This document shows positions 7,730-17,051 of a DNA stretch of 64,000 bases, piece by piece. The stretch spans positions 1 through 64,000 of the forward strand of contig NZ_BRVS01000027.1 of NCBI RefSeq assembly GCF_026011795.1. Direction: 5' to 3'. The translations under genes and the position numbers were made by a program. Every line of letters starts with the position of its first letter. Within the stretch, counting starts at the first letter, position 1. Origin of the DNA: Arthrobacter mangrovi (GTDB lineage Bacteria > Actinomycetota > Actinomycetes > Actinomycetales > Micrococcaceae). The notes beneath the pieces are model-generated. The model made no database searches, had not been told where the DNA came from, and saw only the letters and a list, made by a program, of their open reading frames with translations.

Positions 7730-9112
7730 ATGGGTACGACACCAACCGAAGTCCTGGCCTTTCCCAACATCAGGGCCATCGTCCGCGACAACGGAACCGC
7801 CGAGGTGGTCGTTGCCGGAAACTCCCGCGTCGTTCCTGCCGGGGAATCTATCCAGGACCTCCGCAACAACGCGCTGGCCCTCGTCGTGAAAGAGGCTCAG
7901 ACCCTGCAGCGCCCCGTCAGGGTCCGGATCGAGGATCCCGAAGGGCACGGTGAACTGATCGTGCACCCGGACCAGACGATTGAATCCGTCACCTACGAGA
8001 CCCGCCCAGCCCGCCGAACGACGGAAACTTCCGAAACCGCGCCCGGGAAGGCGGAGACGAAGTCCGTCGGCACGGTTCCGGCCCCGGAACCAGAAACGGC
8101 GCCCACAGAACCCGCCGCTGTTTCCTCCGATCCCGGCAAGGTGGACGACGGGCCTGGGTCGCCGAACCCCGTGTCGCCCGGGCCGACGACACGCCGCGCA
8201 CTCAGGGACGCGGGAAGCTTCCTTGCCGCACCCAGCACGGTTGAACCGGCCACCCAGGGCATCCGGGGAATGCTCAACACCATGGGTTTCTCGCTGGCAC
8301 CGTCCGCGGATGAGCTGCGTGAACGCGAGGATATCCGTCTGGCCTCCAAGCACTTCGCCGGCACCCGCACCATCGCCGTGGTCAATCAGAAGGGCGGATC
8401 GAACAAGACACCTACCGTCGCCGATCTGGCGGCCGTGTTCGGCCGCAACGGCGGCAGCGTCGTGGCCTGGGACAACAACCCGACCACGGGAACCCTGGGC
8501 TGGCGCACGGAACAGGGCGACCACACCAGAAGCGCCTTGGATGTCATCGCTGCGGCCGATGCTCTGCTCTCGCCCACGGCCCGGTCCGCAGATATCAACG
8601 CCTTCGTTCACCATCAGAGCACCGATAAGTACGACGTGCTGCGCTCCGACTCGGACGTGGATGGCACCCACGAAGTCACCGCTGAAGAAGTGGACATCCT
8701 TCACCGGGTCGTCTCCAAGTACTATCGCCTCATCCTGATGGATTCAGGCAACAACCACCGCAGCGCCGAGTGGAACCGCATGATCGACCACGCCGACCAG
8801 CTGGTCGTTCCCACCACCAACGAAGAAGACCGCGTAGAGGCCGCCCTCCTGACCCTGCAGGGCCTGGACCTGAAAAGCGAACGCTCGGCCTCACTCGCTA
8901 CCAACGCCGTCGTCATCGTCTCCGAACGGCAAAAAGGCGAGGCCCGGCTCTCGCAGGAAACAGCGGACAAGTTCCGTCCCTACGTCCGTGATGTCGTCGT
9001 AGTGCCCTTCGATGCCGCGCTGAAGTCCGGTCAAATCCGCTTCGGTGCCCTCCAGCCGGCAACGCGCAGGGCGTGGCTACGGGCGGCAGCTGCCGTGGCG
9101 CGCGGCCTCTAA
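7730..9112 (+). CDS. ParA/MinD-like ATPase with N-terminal extension (transfer operon)
   Basis: 460 residues. An N-terminal compact domain (about 8-90) is joined by a Pro/Thr-rich linker (about 95-165) to a MinD/ParA-type ATPase. The Walker A motif is KGGSNKT (221-227), in which Asn replaces the usual Gly before Lys; the second motif is AWDNNPTTGTLG (Asp248), and LILMDSGNN gives the Walker B-like strand. No ParB partner or centromere repeats are nearby, and it sits inside the transfer operon, so a role in conjugation (placing or energising the machine) is likelier than plasmid partition. Activity with the altered P-loop is uncertain. Confidence 0.75.
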   Translation: MGTTPTEVLAFPNIRAIVRDNGTAEVVVAGNSRVVPAGESIQDLRNNALALVVKEAQTLQRPVRVRIEDPEGHGELIVHPDQTIESVTYETRPARRTTETSETAPGKAETKSVGTVPAPEPETAPTEPAAVSSDPGKVDDGPGSPNPVSPGPTTRRALRDAGSFLAAPSTVEPATQGIRGMLNTMGFSLAPSADELREREDIRLASKHFAGTRTIAVVNQKGGSNKTPTVADLAAVFGRNGGSVVAWDNNPTTGTLGWRTEQGDHTRSALDVIAAADALLSPTARSADINAFVHHQSTDKYDVLRSDSDVDGTHEVTAEEVDILHRVVSKYYRLILMDSGNNHRSAEWNRMIDHADQLVVPTTNEEDRVEAALLTLQGLDLKSERSASLATNAVVIVSERQKGEARLSQETADKFRPYVRDVVVVPFDAALKSGQIRFGALQPATRRAWLRAAAAVARGL

Positions 9113-9169
9113 CCGTGACTGAAACCGCCCGGACATTCGCTACCGGCCACTGAACGAAAGGAGGAGAAC

Positions 9170-9781
9170 ATGCAACAGTCCCTGAACCCCTGGGTTACCA
9201 GCCCTCCCCGGCCGGAAAACGCATCAGGAGAAGCACCGGATACGCACATGCCGCCTGCGGCCGTGATCAATGCGCCGCTGCGGGGCATGATCGAACCGGA
9301 CGCAGCCGACCGCCTGGCCCGCCGCAGCATGACCGGTACGGCCGCCCTGTGGATCACCGGGGTCCACGGGGGAGCCGGAGAAAGCAGAATCGCCGGCCTC
9401 CTCGACGGCGCACGGGCCACCGGGCGCTGCTGGCCCGTCCTCCAGGACGGCAGCAAACCCCGGGTGCTGCTGGTCTGCCGGGCCGACATGCGCGGCCTCA
9501 CGGCCGCCCGGAGCGCACTGACCCAGTGGGCGTCAGGCGCCGCACCGGAAATCGACCTGCTCGGCCTCGCCGTGCTGGCAGACGCGCCCGGGAAGACGCC
9601 CAAAGCTCTCCGCGACTTCGCCGCCATCGTCGGCGGGGGAGCGCCCCGCCTCTGGACCCTGCCCTGGGTAGAGGCCTGGCGCCACGGCGACACCACGCCG
9701 CCAACGGCGCGCGACTACCAGCGCTTCATCACTGACATAGCCGCTCTGGCTACCGACAACACGCCACGCACCACTCACTGA
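9170..9781 (+). CDS. DUF6668-like protein with degenerate P-loop
   Basis: 203 residues with a very strong ribosome binding site (AAAGGAGGAGA) before ATG 9170. The segment WITGVHGGAGESRIAGLL resembles a P-loop lacking its Lys, followed by strands VLLVCRAD and LLGLAVLAD as in P-loop folds. This matches the pattern I know as DUF6668 in actinobacterial transfer regions. Its place right after the ParA-like gene suggests that the two act together. No catalytic role can be assigned. Confidence 0.6.
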   Translation: MQQSLNPWVTSPPRPENASGEAPDTHMPPAAVINAPLRGMIEPDAADRLARRSMTGTAALWITGVHGGAGESRIAGLLDGARATGRCWPVLQDGSKPRVLLVCRADMRGLTAARSALTQWASGAAPEIDLLGLAVLADAPGKTPKALRDFAAIVGGGAPRLWTLPWVEAWRHGDTTPPTARDYQRFITDIAALATDNTPRTTH

Positions 9782-9792
9782 AAGGTCTCGCC

Positions 9793-10062
9793 ATGAACTC
9801 CCTCTCCGTACCTGCGGCAAACGTCATCCCCAACCCCACCCCGACCGTCCCGGAACAGGCCGGCGGCCTGCTGACCATCCTGGACTGGGCCTCCGGTATC
9901 GGCCTGGTCCTGGGCGTCCTGGGCGTGATCATCGTCGGCATCAAACTCGTCATCTCGCTCCAGCGCGGCGAGGGCGGCCAGACCCTCGCCACGCTCGGCT
10001 GGGTCCTGATGGGCTGCATCATCATCACCGGATCCGCCGGTATCGTCCGGGCCTTCGTCTAA
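9793..10062 (+). CDS. Small two-helix membrane protein, VirB2/TrbC-like
   Basis: 89 residues. A short Pro-rich N-terminus is followed by two hydrophobic helices (about 32-52 and 65-85) joined by a short charged loop (SLQRGEGGQ). Size and topology fit a VirB2/TrbC-type pilin or a channel subunit, and it lies upstream of the VirB6-like gene as expected. Sequence similarity alone would not prove this. Confidence 0.6.
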   Translation: MNSLSVPAANVIPNPTPTVPEQAGGLLTILDWASGIGLVLGVLGVIIVGIKLVISLQRGEGGQTLATLGWVLMGCIIITGSAGIVRAFV

Positions 10063-10091
10063 AAGCCAGCACCAGCAACGGGAGGTTCACC

Positions 10092-10844
10092 ATGGACCAG
10101 TCACCAGAGAACACCACCGACAGCAATCCGTTCACCAAACCCGGTTTCATCATTGCCGCCGCGCTGGTGCTCGCGCTGATCGCGGGGGCCATTGTCATCT
10201 TCCTGCTCCCCAAAGGACAGCCAAACGCACAACCGGCCCCGGTAGCCAACAACGGTTCGACCGCAGCCAGCCCCACGACCTCGGCGGAGGCAGGCGGCAG
10301 CGTCTGCGGACTTCCCGCCTCATCCGAAACGGCTCTGGGCGCAGCACCGGAATCCAAGTGGGAGCTGGTGGGCCGCATGGCCACCCCGACCGATCCGGAA
10401 ACCTTCGGACCCGGTACCACTGACAAAGACGGATTCCGCTCGTGCTTTTCCCAGTCACCCACAGGAGCCCTCTACGCAGCGGCCAACCTCCTGGCAATGG
10501 GCTCATCGGGCGACCGCGCCATCAATCAGAAGCTGACGGATAAGCTCTTGCTGCCCGGGCCCGGCAGGGAAATCGCCAAAGAAGATGCGCAATCCATGCC
10601 GGTGACGACTACACCGAACTCAACGGTGCAATTCCGGGGCTTTGTGATCAAGAGCTACTCCCGGTCAGCTGCCAACGTTGATATCGCTTTTCAGACCGAC
10701 CAAGGCGTTTTGGGACACACGGTCCTTCCCCTGAAGTGGACAGAAGGCGACTGGAAGCTGGCAATTGCTGACTCCGGCCGCTTGGTCAACGAAATAACCC
10801 AAATCCGCGACCTCAGCGGCTTCATCCCCTGGTCAGGTGCATGA
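10092..10844 (+). CDS. Single-pass membrane protein of the transfer operon (VirB8-position, DUF8175-like)
   Basis: 250 residues. One transmembrane helix (about 18-42), a low-complexity linker, then an extracytoplasmic domain with two cysteines (SVCGLP and RSCFSQSPTGALYAAANL) that may pair. The pattern C-F-S-x-S-P-x-G-A-x-x-A-A-N is one I associate with the DUF8175 group. Topology is like VirB8/TcpC scaffolds. GGAGG lies before the ATG. Its end overlaps or abuts the VirB6-like gene. Confidence 0.6.
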   Translation: MDQSPENTTDSNPFTKPGFIIAAALVLALIAGAIVIFLLPKGQPNAQPAPVANNGSTAASPTTSAEAGGSVCGLPASSETALGAAPESKWELVGRMATPTDPETFGPGTTDKDGFRSCFSQSPTGALYAAANLLAMGSSGDRAINQKLTDKLLLPGPGREIAKEDAQSMPVTTTPNSTVQFRGFVIKSYSRSAANVDIAFQTDQGVLGHTVLPLKWTEGDWKLAIADSGRLVNEITQIRDLSGFIPWSGA

Positions 10845-10845
10845 C

Positions 10846-12174
10846 ATGGCCGAGAAGTGTTTGCCGCTGGATGCCGGCTGCGCACTGGGGAACTGGGCTC
10901 TAGGGCTAGCTGATGACGCGCTGACCAACATGGCGAAAGCGATCATCGAGGGCATGAGCCAGATGGTGACAACACTGTCAACCTTCTGGGTATCCATGCC
11001 CACGGTGAACCTGGCCAGCGAGGACGGCACCACGCCAAGTCCCGTCGTTTCTACAGTCAACAGTGAACTGATGCCGTGGACGCTGGCGTTGGCGGTCCTC
11101 GCCGTCATCCTCGGCGGCATCCGGATGATCTGGGAACAGCGCGGGGCACCGCTGAAGGATCTGCTCCGTTCGCTGCTCACGCTCACCCTGGTTTCCGGAC
11201 TTGGCCTGGGCGTCATCTCGATCCTGGTGGTCGCGGCGGATGCTTTTTCGACCGCCATCATGGAGCGTTCCACGGATGGCCGGGGATTCGCAGAGTCGAT
11301 GAGCCTGCTCGTGATGGCCAACCAAACCGAGACCGCAGTGTTCATCCTCATCGTCCTGGGCTTGATCGGGTTGATCGCTTCCCTTGTCCAGATCGTGCTG
11401 CTGGTGGTGCGCAGCGGCATGCTGGTGATCCTGGCCGGCATCCTGCCCACCACAGCTGCGTTCACGAACACCGAGATGGGCCGGCAGTGGTTCCAGAAGG
11501 CTGTCGGCTGGACCATCGCTTTCATCCTTTACAAGCCGGCGGCAGCGATCGTGTACTCGGTCGCCTTCCTCCTCATGGGAAAGAACAACGGGCAGACTGC
11601 CTTGATCGGCTCGATCACGGGTTTCACGCTGATGATCGTTGCCCTTCTGGCGTTGCCGGCGCTGATGCGGTTCGTCACGCCGATGGTCGGTGCGGTCGCT
11701 TCGGGCAGCGGAGCGGCAGCCGGAGCCGCCGTTGGTGCGCTGGCTACGGGAGCTGTCTCCCTGGGCCGCAGCGGCAGCGGCAGGGGCAACGCCGCCCCGA
11801 CCCCCGCGAGCACCACCAGTCCGCCCGCCACGCAGAGCACTCCTGCGGGCGACTTGCCAAAGGGCAGTGACGGAACACCCGGCCCTCAGGGCGGGGGAGG
11901 GCAGCCCACCCCCGGCGCTACAGGCCCGGGCGGACCCGCCGGTGCTGCCGCCACAGGCCAAGCGGGCACGGCAGGAGCCGGGTCCGCAGCCGACGCTGCA
12001 GGCCCGGCGACCCGAGCACCAGCAGCGACCGGATCACCGGCAGCGACCGGAGCAGCAGCGGGTCCGGCCGGCACGGCTGTAGCTGTTGGAGCACAGGCCG
12101 TGTCCATGACCGCACAGGCCGTCGAGAAGACCGCGCAGGATTCAACCGGGGAGGGCCCCAGTGGCAGCAATTAA
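10846..12174 (+). CDS. VirB6/TrbL-like polytopic conjugation protein
   Basis: 442 residues from ATG 10846 (GGTCAGG upstream); a GTG at 10837 inside the previous gene is an alternative. Six or seven hydrophobic helices occupy residues 15-300, with the conserved-looking middle segment GILPTTAAFTNTEMGRQWF typical of actinobacterial TrbL/VirB6 relatives. The last 140 residues are a long Ala/Gly/Pro/Thr low-complexity tail, probably cytoplasmic and disordered. Expected to form the inner-membrane channel. Overlaps the next gene by 14 bases. Confidence 0.75.
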   Translation: MAEKCLPLDAGCALGNWALGLADDALTNMAKAIIEGMSQMVTTLSTFWVSMPTVNLASEDGTTPSPVVSTVNSELMPWTLALAVLAVILGGIRMIWEQRGAPLKDLLRSLLTLTLVSGLGLGVISILVVAADAFSTAIMERSTDGRGFAESMSLLVMANQTETAVFILIVLGLIGLIASLVQIVLLVVRSGMLVILAGILPTTAAFTNTEMGRQWFQKAVGWTIAFILYKPAAAIVYSVAFLLMGKNNGQTALIGSITGFTLMIVALLALPALMRFVTPMVGAVASGSGAAAGAAVGALATGAVSLGRSGSGRGNAAPTPASTTSPPATQSTPAGDLPKGSDGTPGPQGGGGQPTPGATGPGGPAGAAATGQAGTAGAGSAADAAGPATRAPAATGSPAATGAAAGPAGTAVAVGAQAVSMTAQAVEKTAQDSTGEGPSGSN

Positions 12175-13669
12175 CACCGAATACAAGGAACCGTCCTACG
12201 GAAACTGGCGCGTACCGCGCTCGGCAGGTCTGGCGAACCTTGGCACTATCGGCACCGCCATTGTCATGGTCGGGCTGTTGCTGGGGATCGTCAGCTTCGC
12301 GATCTGGGGCCTTTTCGTTGGCCTGGGTGTTCTGGCCGCGGCCGGAGCGAGTGCCCTGCTGCTGACCGTCAAAGACAAGCACGGCCAGTCCGTGGTCGAC
12401 CGCGTCGGCACCCGCCTGGCGTTCAGGCTCTCGAAGAACTCCGGGACCAACCTCTACCGCTCCGGGCCGCTGGGCGTGACCCCGTGGGGCATGTACCAGC
12501 TGCCCGGCCTGGCCGCGCAGTCGACCCTCTACGAGTTCACCGACTCGTACAACCGCCCCTTCGCGCTGCTGCATGTGCCCGCCACCGGCCACTTCACCGT
12601 GATCTTCTCCACCGAACCCGACGGCGCCTCGCTGGTGGACCCGGAACAGGTCGACTCGTGGGTCGCGAACTGGGGCGGCTGGCTTGCCGGGCTGGCCGAT
12701 GAGGCCGGGCTGGACGCCGCGGCGGTCACGGTGGAAACCGCCCCGGACTCCGGGTACCGGCTGCGCAACGAAGTGGACATGAACATCGACGAGAACGCGC
12801 CGGAGTTCGCGAAGGCGATTCTGCGCGAGGTCGTGCACACCTATCCGGAAGGATCGGCCACGGTCCGGGCCTGGGTTTCCCTGACGTTCAACGCCTGTTT
12901 GCGGGCCGGGTCGAAGAAACGCGAGCCGGAAGACGTTGCCCGTGACCTCGCCTCCCGGATCCCGGGACTCTCGGCCCGGCTGCAGTCCACCGGTGCCGGC
13001 ATCGCCCGCCCGATGCCGGCGCAGGAACTCTGCGAGGTCGTGCGGGTCGCCTATGATCCGCCCGCCGCTTTGATCATTGATGAAGCCCACGCCGCCGGTT
13101 CCCCGGTCTCCCTGAGCTGGGGCGAGGTCGGCCCCACCGCGACACAGGCGAACTGGGACGACTACCGGCATGACAGCGGATTCTCGGCTTCCTGGACCAT
13201 GACCGGGGCGCCGCGCGGTTCGGTGAACTCCTCGGTCCTGTCCCGGCTGCTGGCCCCACACGGGGACATTGACCGGAAGCGCATTTCGCTGCTCTACCGC
13301 CCGATGGACTCCGCCCGCGCCGCCGCCGTGGTGGAGCGGGACCAGAACAACGCGAACGTGCGCATCACCTCCGGGACCCGGCCCAGTGCCCGGGCCCTGG
13401 TCGATGCCCGCTCCGCCGTGCAGACCGCGTCGGAGGAAGCCCGGGGCGCCGGGCTGGTGAACTTCGGCATGATCGTTACCGCCACCGTGACTGATAAGGA
13501 ACGCCTGGCGGGCGCGGTGGCGGCCATTGAGCAGACCTCCGGTACCGCCCGAGTGCTGCTGCGCCGCGCCTACGGCGCGCAGGACACCGCATTCGCTGCC
13601 TCCCTGCCCCTGGGGCTGGTCCTGCCCGCGCACAGCATGCTGCCGACCGGGATTAAGGATGCCCTGTAA
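12161..13669 (+). CDS. SCO6880 family conjugation protein (PrgI/VirB3-like N-terminus plus VirB4-like domain)
   Basis: 502 residues from GTG 12161. Two transmembrane helices (about 25-70) follow a short YGNWRVPRSAGLANLG start characteristic of the SCO6880 family. The rest is a soluble region resembling the N-terminal half of VirB4-type ATPases, without a P-loop. The ATPase domain is supplied by the next gene, whose ATG overlaps this stop, so the two probably form a split VirB3-VirB4 unit. Strong family match by pattern. Confidence 0.8.
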   Translation: MAAINTEYKEPSYGNWRVPRSAGLANLGTIGTAIVMVGLLLGIVSFAIWGLFVGLGVLAAAGASALLLTVKDKHGQSVVDRVGTRLAFRLSKNSGTNLYRSGPLGVTPWGMYQLPGLAAQSTLYEFTDSYNRPFALLHVPATGHFTVIFSTEPDGASLVDPEQVDSWVANWGGWLAGLADEAGLDAAAVTVETAPDSGYRLRNEVDMNIDENAPEFAKAILREVVHTYPEGSATVRAWVSLTFNACLRAGSKKREPEDVARDLASRIPGLSARLQSTGAGIARPMPAQELCEVVRVAYDPPAALIIDEAHAAGSPVSLSWGEVGPTATQANWDDYRHDSGFSASWTMTGAPRGSVNSSVLSRLLAPHGDIDRKRISLLYRPMDSARAAAVVERDQNNANVRITSGTRPSARALVDARSAVQTASEEARGAGLVNFGMIVTATVTDKERLAGAVAAIEQTSGTARVLLRRAYGAQDTAFAASLPLGLVLPAHSMLPTGIKDAL

Positions 13670-15270
13670 TGGCCCGCGCGAAACTCTTTGCCTGGAAGAC
13701 CGCCGTGCCCGTCAAGGCGACAGCTAAGCGGAAGCCTGTGAAGCAGCCGGGCGGGGCCCGTCCCGGTACCCGTGGCTGGACGGGCCGGGGCGGGGGCATG
13801 GCCCGGCTCGTCCCGTCGGTGACGGAGTATCGGGGAACGACGGTCCAGGTCTGCGGGCTATGGCCATTTTCCTCGGGCGCGTCCTCGCCCATGATCGGCG
13901 TTCCGCTGGGCCGACATGAAGAAACCCAGGCAACGGTCTGCTGTGACCCGATCGGCTGGTTCCAGCGTGCGCGTCTGATCTCCAACCCTTCGGCCTTTAT
14001 CCTCGGCAAACCCGGGCTGGGCAAGTCCACGCTGGTCCGCCGCATGTTTCTGGGCCTGTCCGCGCAAGGGATCCACCCTCTGGTCCTCGGGGACCTGAAG
14101 GGTGAGCACGTCAAAGCCGTCCAGGCTCTCGGCGGGCAGGTAATCAGGCTCGGCCGCGGTGCCGGGTACCTGAACATCCTCGACCCGGGCCAGGCCGTCG
14201 AGGCCGCCGGTCTCCTCGAGGACCACGGGCACTTTGAGGCTGCCGCCCGGGTGAGGGCCGACGCGCACGGCCGCCGGCTGAACATGGTCGTCTCTCTGAT
14301 CACGATCAGCCGGAACAACCCGCCCACCGATCAGGAACAGACCATTCTGGACCGGGCGCTGCGGGTCCTCGATGACCGGTTCGACGGCATCCCGGTGCTC
14401 AAGGACCTGCTGGACGTGATTGTCTCCGCCCCGGACGAGCTGCGCCAGGTCGCGCTCGACCGCGGTGACATGAAGGTCTACCTGCGCGAGACCCGGGCGC
14501 TGGAGGCAACACTGCTGGGCCTGACCGGGGGAGGGAAGCTGGGCGAAATCTTCTCCCGGCAGACCAGCAACCCGATGCGGCGGGACCGCGCCGTGGTCTT
14601 CGACGTCTCCAGCATCGACGAGACCGAGACCGACCTGCAGGCCGCCGTGCTGCTCGCGTGCTGGTCGTACGGATTCGGAACGGTGAACGTCGCGAACGCC
14701 CTCGCGGACGCCGGCCTGGAACCGCGCCGGAACTACTTCGTGGTCCTGGACGAGCTGTGGAGGGCGCTGCGCTCCGGCAAGGGCATGGTCGACCGGGTGG
14801 ACGCGCTGACCCGACTGAACCGCTCCGTCGGCGTCGGACAGATCATGATTTCCCACACCATGTCCGACTTGCTGGCACTGCCCGCAGAAGAGGACCGCAT
14901 GAAAGCCAAAGGTTTCGTCGAACGCTCCGGCATGGTGATCTGCGGCGGCCTCCCGGCCTCGGAGATGCCCCTGCTGACCGCCGCCATTCCCCTCTCCCTC
15001 CAGGAGCAGCAGAAGCTCATCTCCTGGCAGGACCCGCCCGCCTGGGACTCCCGCGGCATCGACGTCGACCCGCCGGGCCGGGGCAAGTTCCTGATCAAGG
15101 TCGGCGGCCGCCCGGGCATCCCCGTGCAGATCGGCCTGACCTCCATCGAGAAGAACGACGGCCTGAACGACACCAACACCCGCTGGCACAAAGAGCGAAC
15201 AGAGAGGCCCACGGAACCTCCCCTGGGACCGGTGGCTGTCCGTTTGCCCGGCGAAGGAGGACGTGCGTGA
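13669..15270 (+). CDS. VirB4-like conjugation ATPase
   Basis: 533 residues. Walker A is GKPGLGKST (113-121); Walker B is FVVLDELW (Asp361, Glu362). A basic N-terminus (residues 1-45) precedes the ATPase. Such proteins power substrate transfer and pilus or channel assembly at the inner membrane. It starts on the last base of the SCO6880 gene stop and ends overlapping the coupling-protein start by 4 bases, so the three are tightly co-translated. Confidence 0.85.
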   Translation: MARAKLFAWKTAVPVKATAKRKPVKQPGGARPGTRGWTGRGGGMARLVPSVTEYRGTTVQVCGLWPFSSGASSPMIGVPLGRHEETQATVCCDPIGWFQRARLISNPSAFILGKPGLGKSTLVRRMFLGLSAQGIHPLVLGDLKGEHVKAVQALGGQVIRLGRGAGYLNILDPGQAVEAAGLLEDHGHFEAAARVRADAHGRRLNMVVSLITISRNNPPTDQEQTILDRALRVLDDRFDGIPVLKDLLDVIVSAPDELRQVALDRGDMKVYLRETRALEATLLGLTGGGKLGEIFSRQTSNPMRRDRAVVFDVSSIDETETDLQAAVLLACWSYGFGTVNVANALADAGLEPRRNYFVVLDELWRALRSGKGMVDRVDALTRLNRSVGVGQIMISHTMSDLLALPAEEDRMKAKGFVERSGMVICGGLPASEMPLLTAAIPLSLQEQQKLISWQDPPAWDSRGIDVDPPGRGKFLIKVGGRPGIPVQIGLTSIEKNDGLNDTNTRWHKERTERPTEPPLGPVAVRLPGEGGRA

Positions 15271-17042
15271 GTGCTCCGAACCGGAAAGGAATGGGCCTCG
15301 GGGATGCCCTGCTGGTCTGGCTGGCCATCGCCTTCATCATCGTGTTCAGCGGCGGCACCTACGCGGCAGCCCATCTTGGCGCCCGGTTGGCCGGCATTCA
15401 GGCTCCGCCTGCCCACCCGATTGATCTGCTGGCCGGACTGGCCAAGGGCCGCGTGCCCTGGCCAGCCCAATCCACACTCGCCGCTTTGCTCATGGCCGGC
15501 CTGGTCCTGGTGCTGGCCGTCGTCGTGCTGGCGGCCTGGCTGAAGGGCGCGTCCAAGCGTGCCCGCGTGGATAAGGCGGCCCGCTACCTCGGCCGGGGGA
15601 AGTCACTGGCCGCCTTCTCCGAGAAAGGCGCCACAGCCAAAGCCGAACGGCTGGGGGTGAAGGACAACCCCGGCATCGTCGTGGGCAAGGTGGTCTCCAC
15701 GGGCCAGAAATTCTTTCAGTCCTGGGAAGACCTCAGCCTCGATATCTGGGGGCCACGAACAGGTAAGTCGACCTCCCGAGTGATGCCCGCGATCCTGGAC
15801 GCCCCCGGGGCCGTGGTGTCGACGTCGAACAAACGCGACGTCGTGGACGGCACCCGCAGCGTCCGCGCCGAAACCGCACCGGTGTGGGTGTTCGATCCGC
15901 AGAAGATCGCCCAGGAAGAACCGGACTGGTGGTGGAACCCCCTGTCCTACGTCACCGACGAAGAGAAGGCGTACAAGCTCACCCAGCACTTCTCGGTCGG
16001 CTCACGGGTGCCCGGGTCCAAGCCGGACGCCTACTTCGACCCGAAGGCCGAAGACATCCTCTCCTCCTACTTCCTCGCGGCCGCGCTCGGCGGGCTGCCC
16101 ATTACCCAGGTGTATCTGTGGGTCACCGAACAGGTCAGCCGCCAACCGATCGAGATCCTCAAAACACACGGGTACGAGCTGCAGTACAAGGGCCTGGAGT
16201 CCACGCTGAAGCTGGCAGACAAACAGCGCGACGGCATCTTCGGCACCGCCGAGAAAATGATCCAGTGCCTCAAAAGCCGCAACACCCTGCGCTGGGTCGC
16301 CCCCGAACCCGGGACCACCGTAACGAGTGACCGCCGCCGGCAGTTCAACCCCCATGACTTCGCTGGCTCGAGGGAAACGATCTACATCCTCTCCAAGGAA
16401 GGCGCCCGCTCCGCCGCCCCCTTGACGACTGCACTAACGGTGGCGATCGCCGAAGCCATGGAGGAACGCGCCGAACGCCGCGGCGGCCGGCTGGATGTTC
16501 CAGCATTGTTCGCGCTGGATGAGCTGGCCAACGTGGTCCGCTGGGCCGGCCTGCCCGACCAGTTCAGCCACTACGGCTCCAAGGGCCTGATCGTCATGGG
16601 CATCCTGCAATCCTGGTCCCAGGGCGTCGAACTCTGGGGCGAGGCGAACATGCGCAAAATCTGGTCCGCCGCGAACATCAAGGTCTACGGCGGGGGAGTG
16701 GCAGAAGACGGCTTCCTCCGCGCACTCTCAGACCTGATCGGAGACTACAGCTACACCAACATCTCCATCTCCTCAGGCAAATCCGGGCGCAGCCGCTCCC
16801 GCCAGGAAGCCAAGGAACGCATCCTCGATGTCTCCAACCTCGCCGAACTCGACCGCGGCCGCGCCATCGTCCTCGCCTCCGGAGCCCCCGCCACCCTCGT
16901 CCGCACGCTGCCCTGGTACACCGGCCCACACAAGGAAGCCGTCGAAGCGTCCATCAAAACCAACAGCCTACGGCGCCAAGAAGACTTCGTGCCGGTGTCG
17001 GCGGGCGGAGCTGCTGCCACTAATCCATGGGTCAGCAGGTAG
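15267..17042 (+). CDS. VirD4/TraG-like type IV coupling protein
   Basis: 591 residues from GTG 15267, with GAAGGAGG upstream. Two N-terminal membrane helices (about 14-33 and 70-92) lead into a RecA-like ATPase with Walker A GPRTGKST (162-169), Walker B region VPALFALDELANV, and the conserved ILQSWSQGVELWG segment of TraG/VirD4 proteins. It should couple the relaxosome to the channel. A long C-terminal acidic tail is absent. Confidence 0.85.
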   Translation: MSAPNRKGMGLGDALLVWLAIAFIIVFSGGTYAAAHLGARLAGIQAPPAHPIDLLAGLAKGRVPWPAQSTLAALLMAGLVLVLAVVVLAAWLKGASKRARVDKAARYLGRGKSLAAFSEKGATAKAERLGVKDNPGIVVGKVVSTGQKFFQSWEDLSLDIWGPRTGKSTSRVMPAILDAPGAVVSTSNKRDVVDGTRSVRAETAPVWVFDPQKIAQEEPDWWWNPLSYVTDEEKAYKLTQHFSVGSRVPGSKPDAYFDPKAEDILSSYFLAAALGGLPITQVYLWVTEQVSRQPIEILKTHGYELQYKGLESTLKLADKQRDGIFGTAEKMIQCLKSRNTLRWVAPEPGTTVTSDRRRQFNPHDFAGSRETIYILSKEGARSAAPLTTALTVAIAEAMEERAERRGGRLDVPALFALDELANVVRWAGLPDQFSHYGSKGLIVMGILQSWSQGVELWGEANMRKIWSAANIKVYGGGVAEDGFLRALSDLIGDYSYTNISISSGKSGRSRSRQEAKERILDVSNLAELDRGRAIVLASGAPATLVRTLPWYTGPHKEAVEASIKTNSLRRQEDFVPVSAGGAAATNPWVSR

Positions 17043-17051
17043 GAGGACACG

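Noticed and set aside
7730-9112. Plasmid partition ParA
   Set aside because: No ParB gene or centromere-like repeats beside it, a non-canonical P-loop, and it sits within the transfer operon.
11918-13633. 571-codon open frame on the minus strand
   Set aside because: Lies antisense to the SCO6880-family and VirB6-like genes; Arg/Gly/His-rich composition typical of shadow frames in high-GC DNA, with no domain.
13858-15189. 443-codon minus-strand frame over the VirB4-like gene
   Set aside because: Antisense shadow of a gene with clear Walker motifs; no ribosome binding site or recognisable motif.
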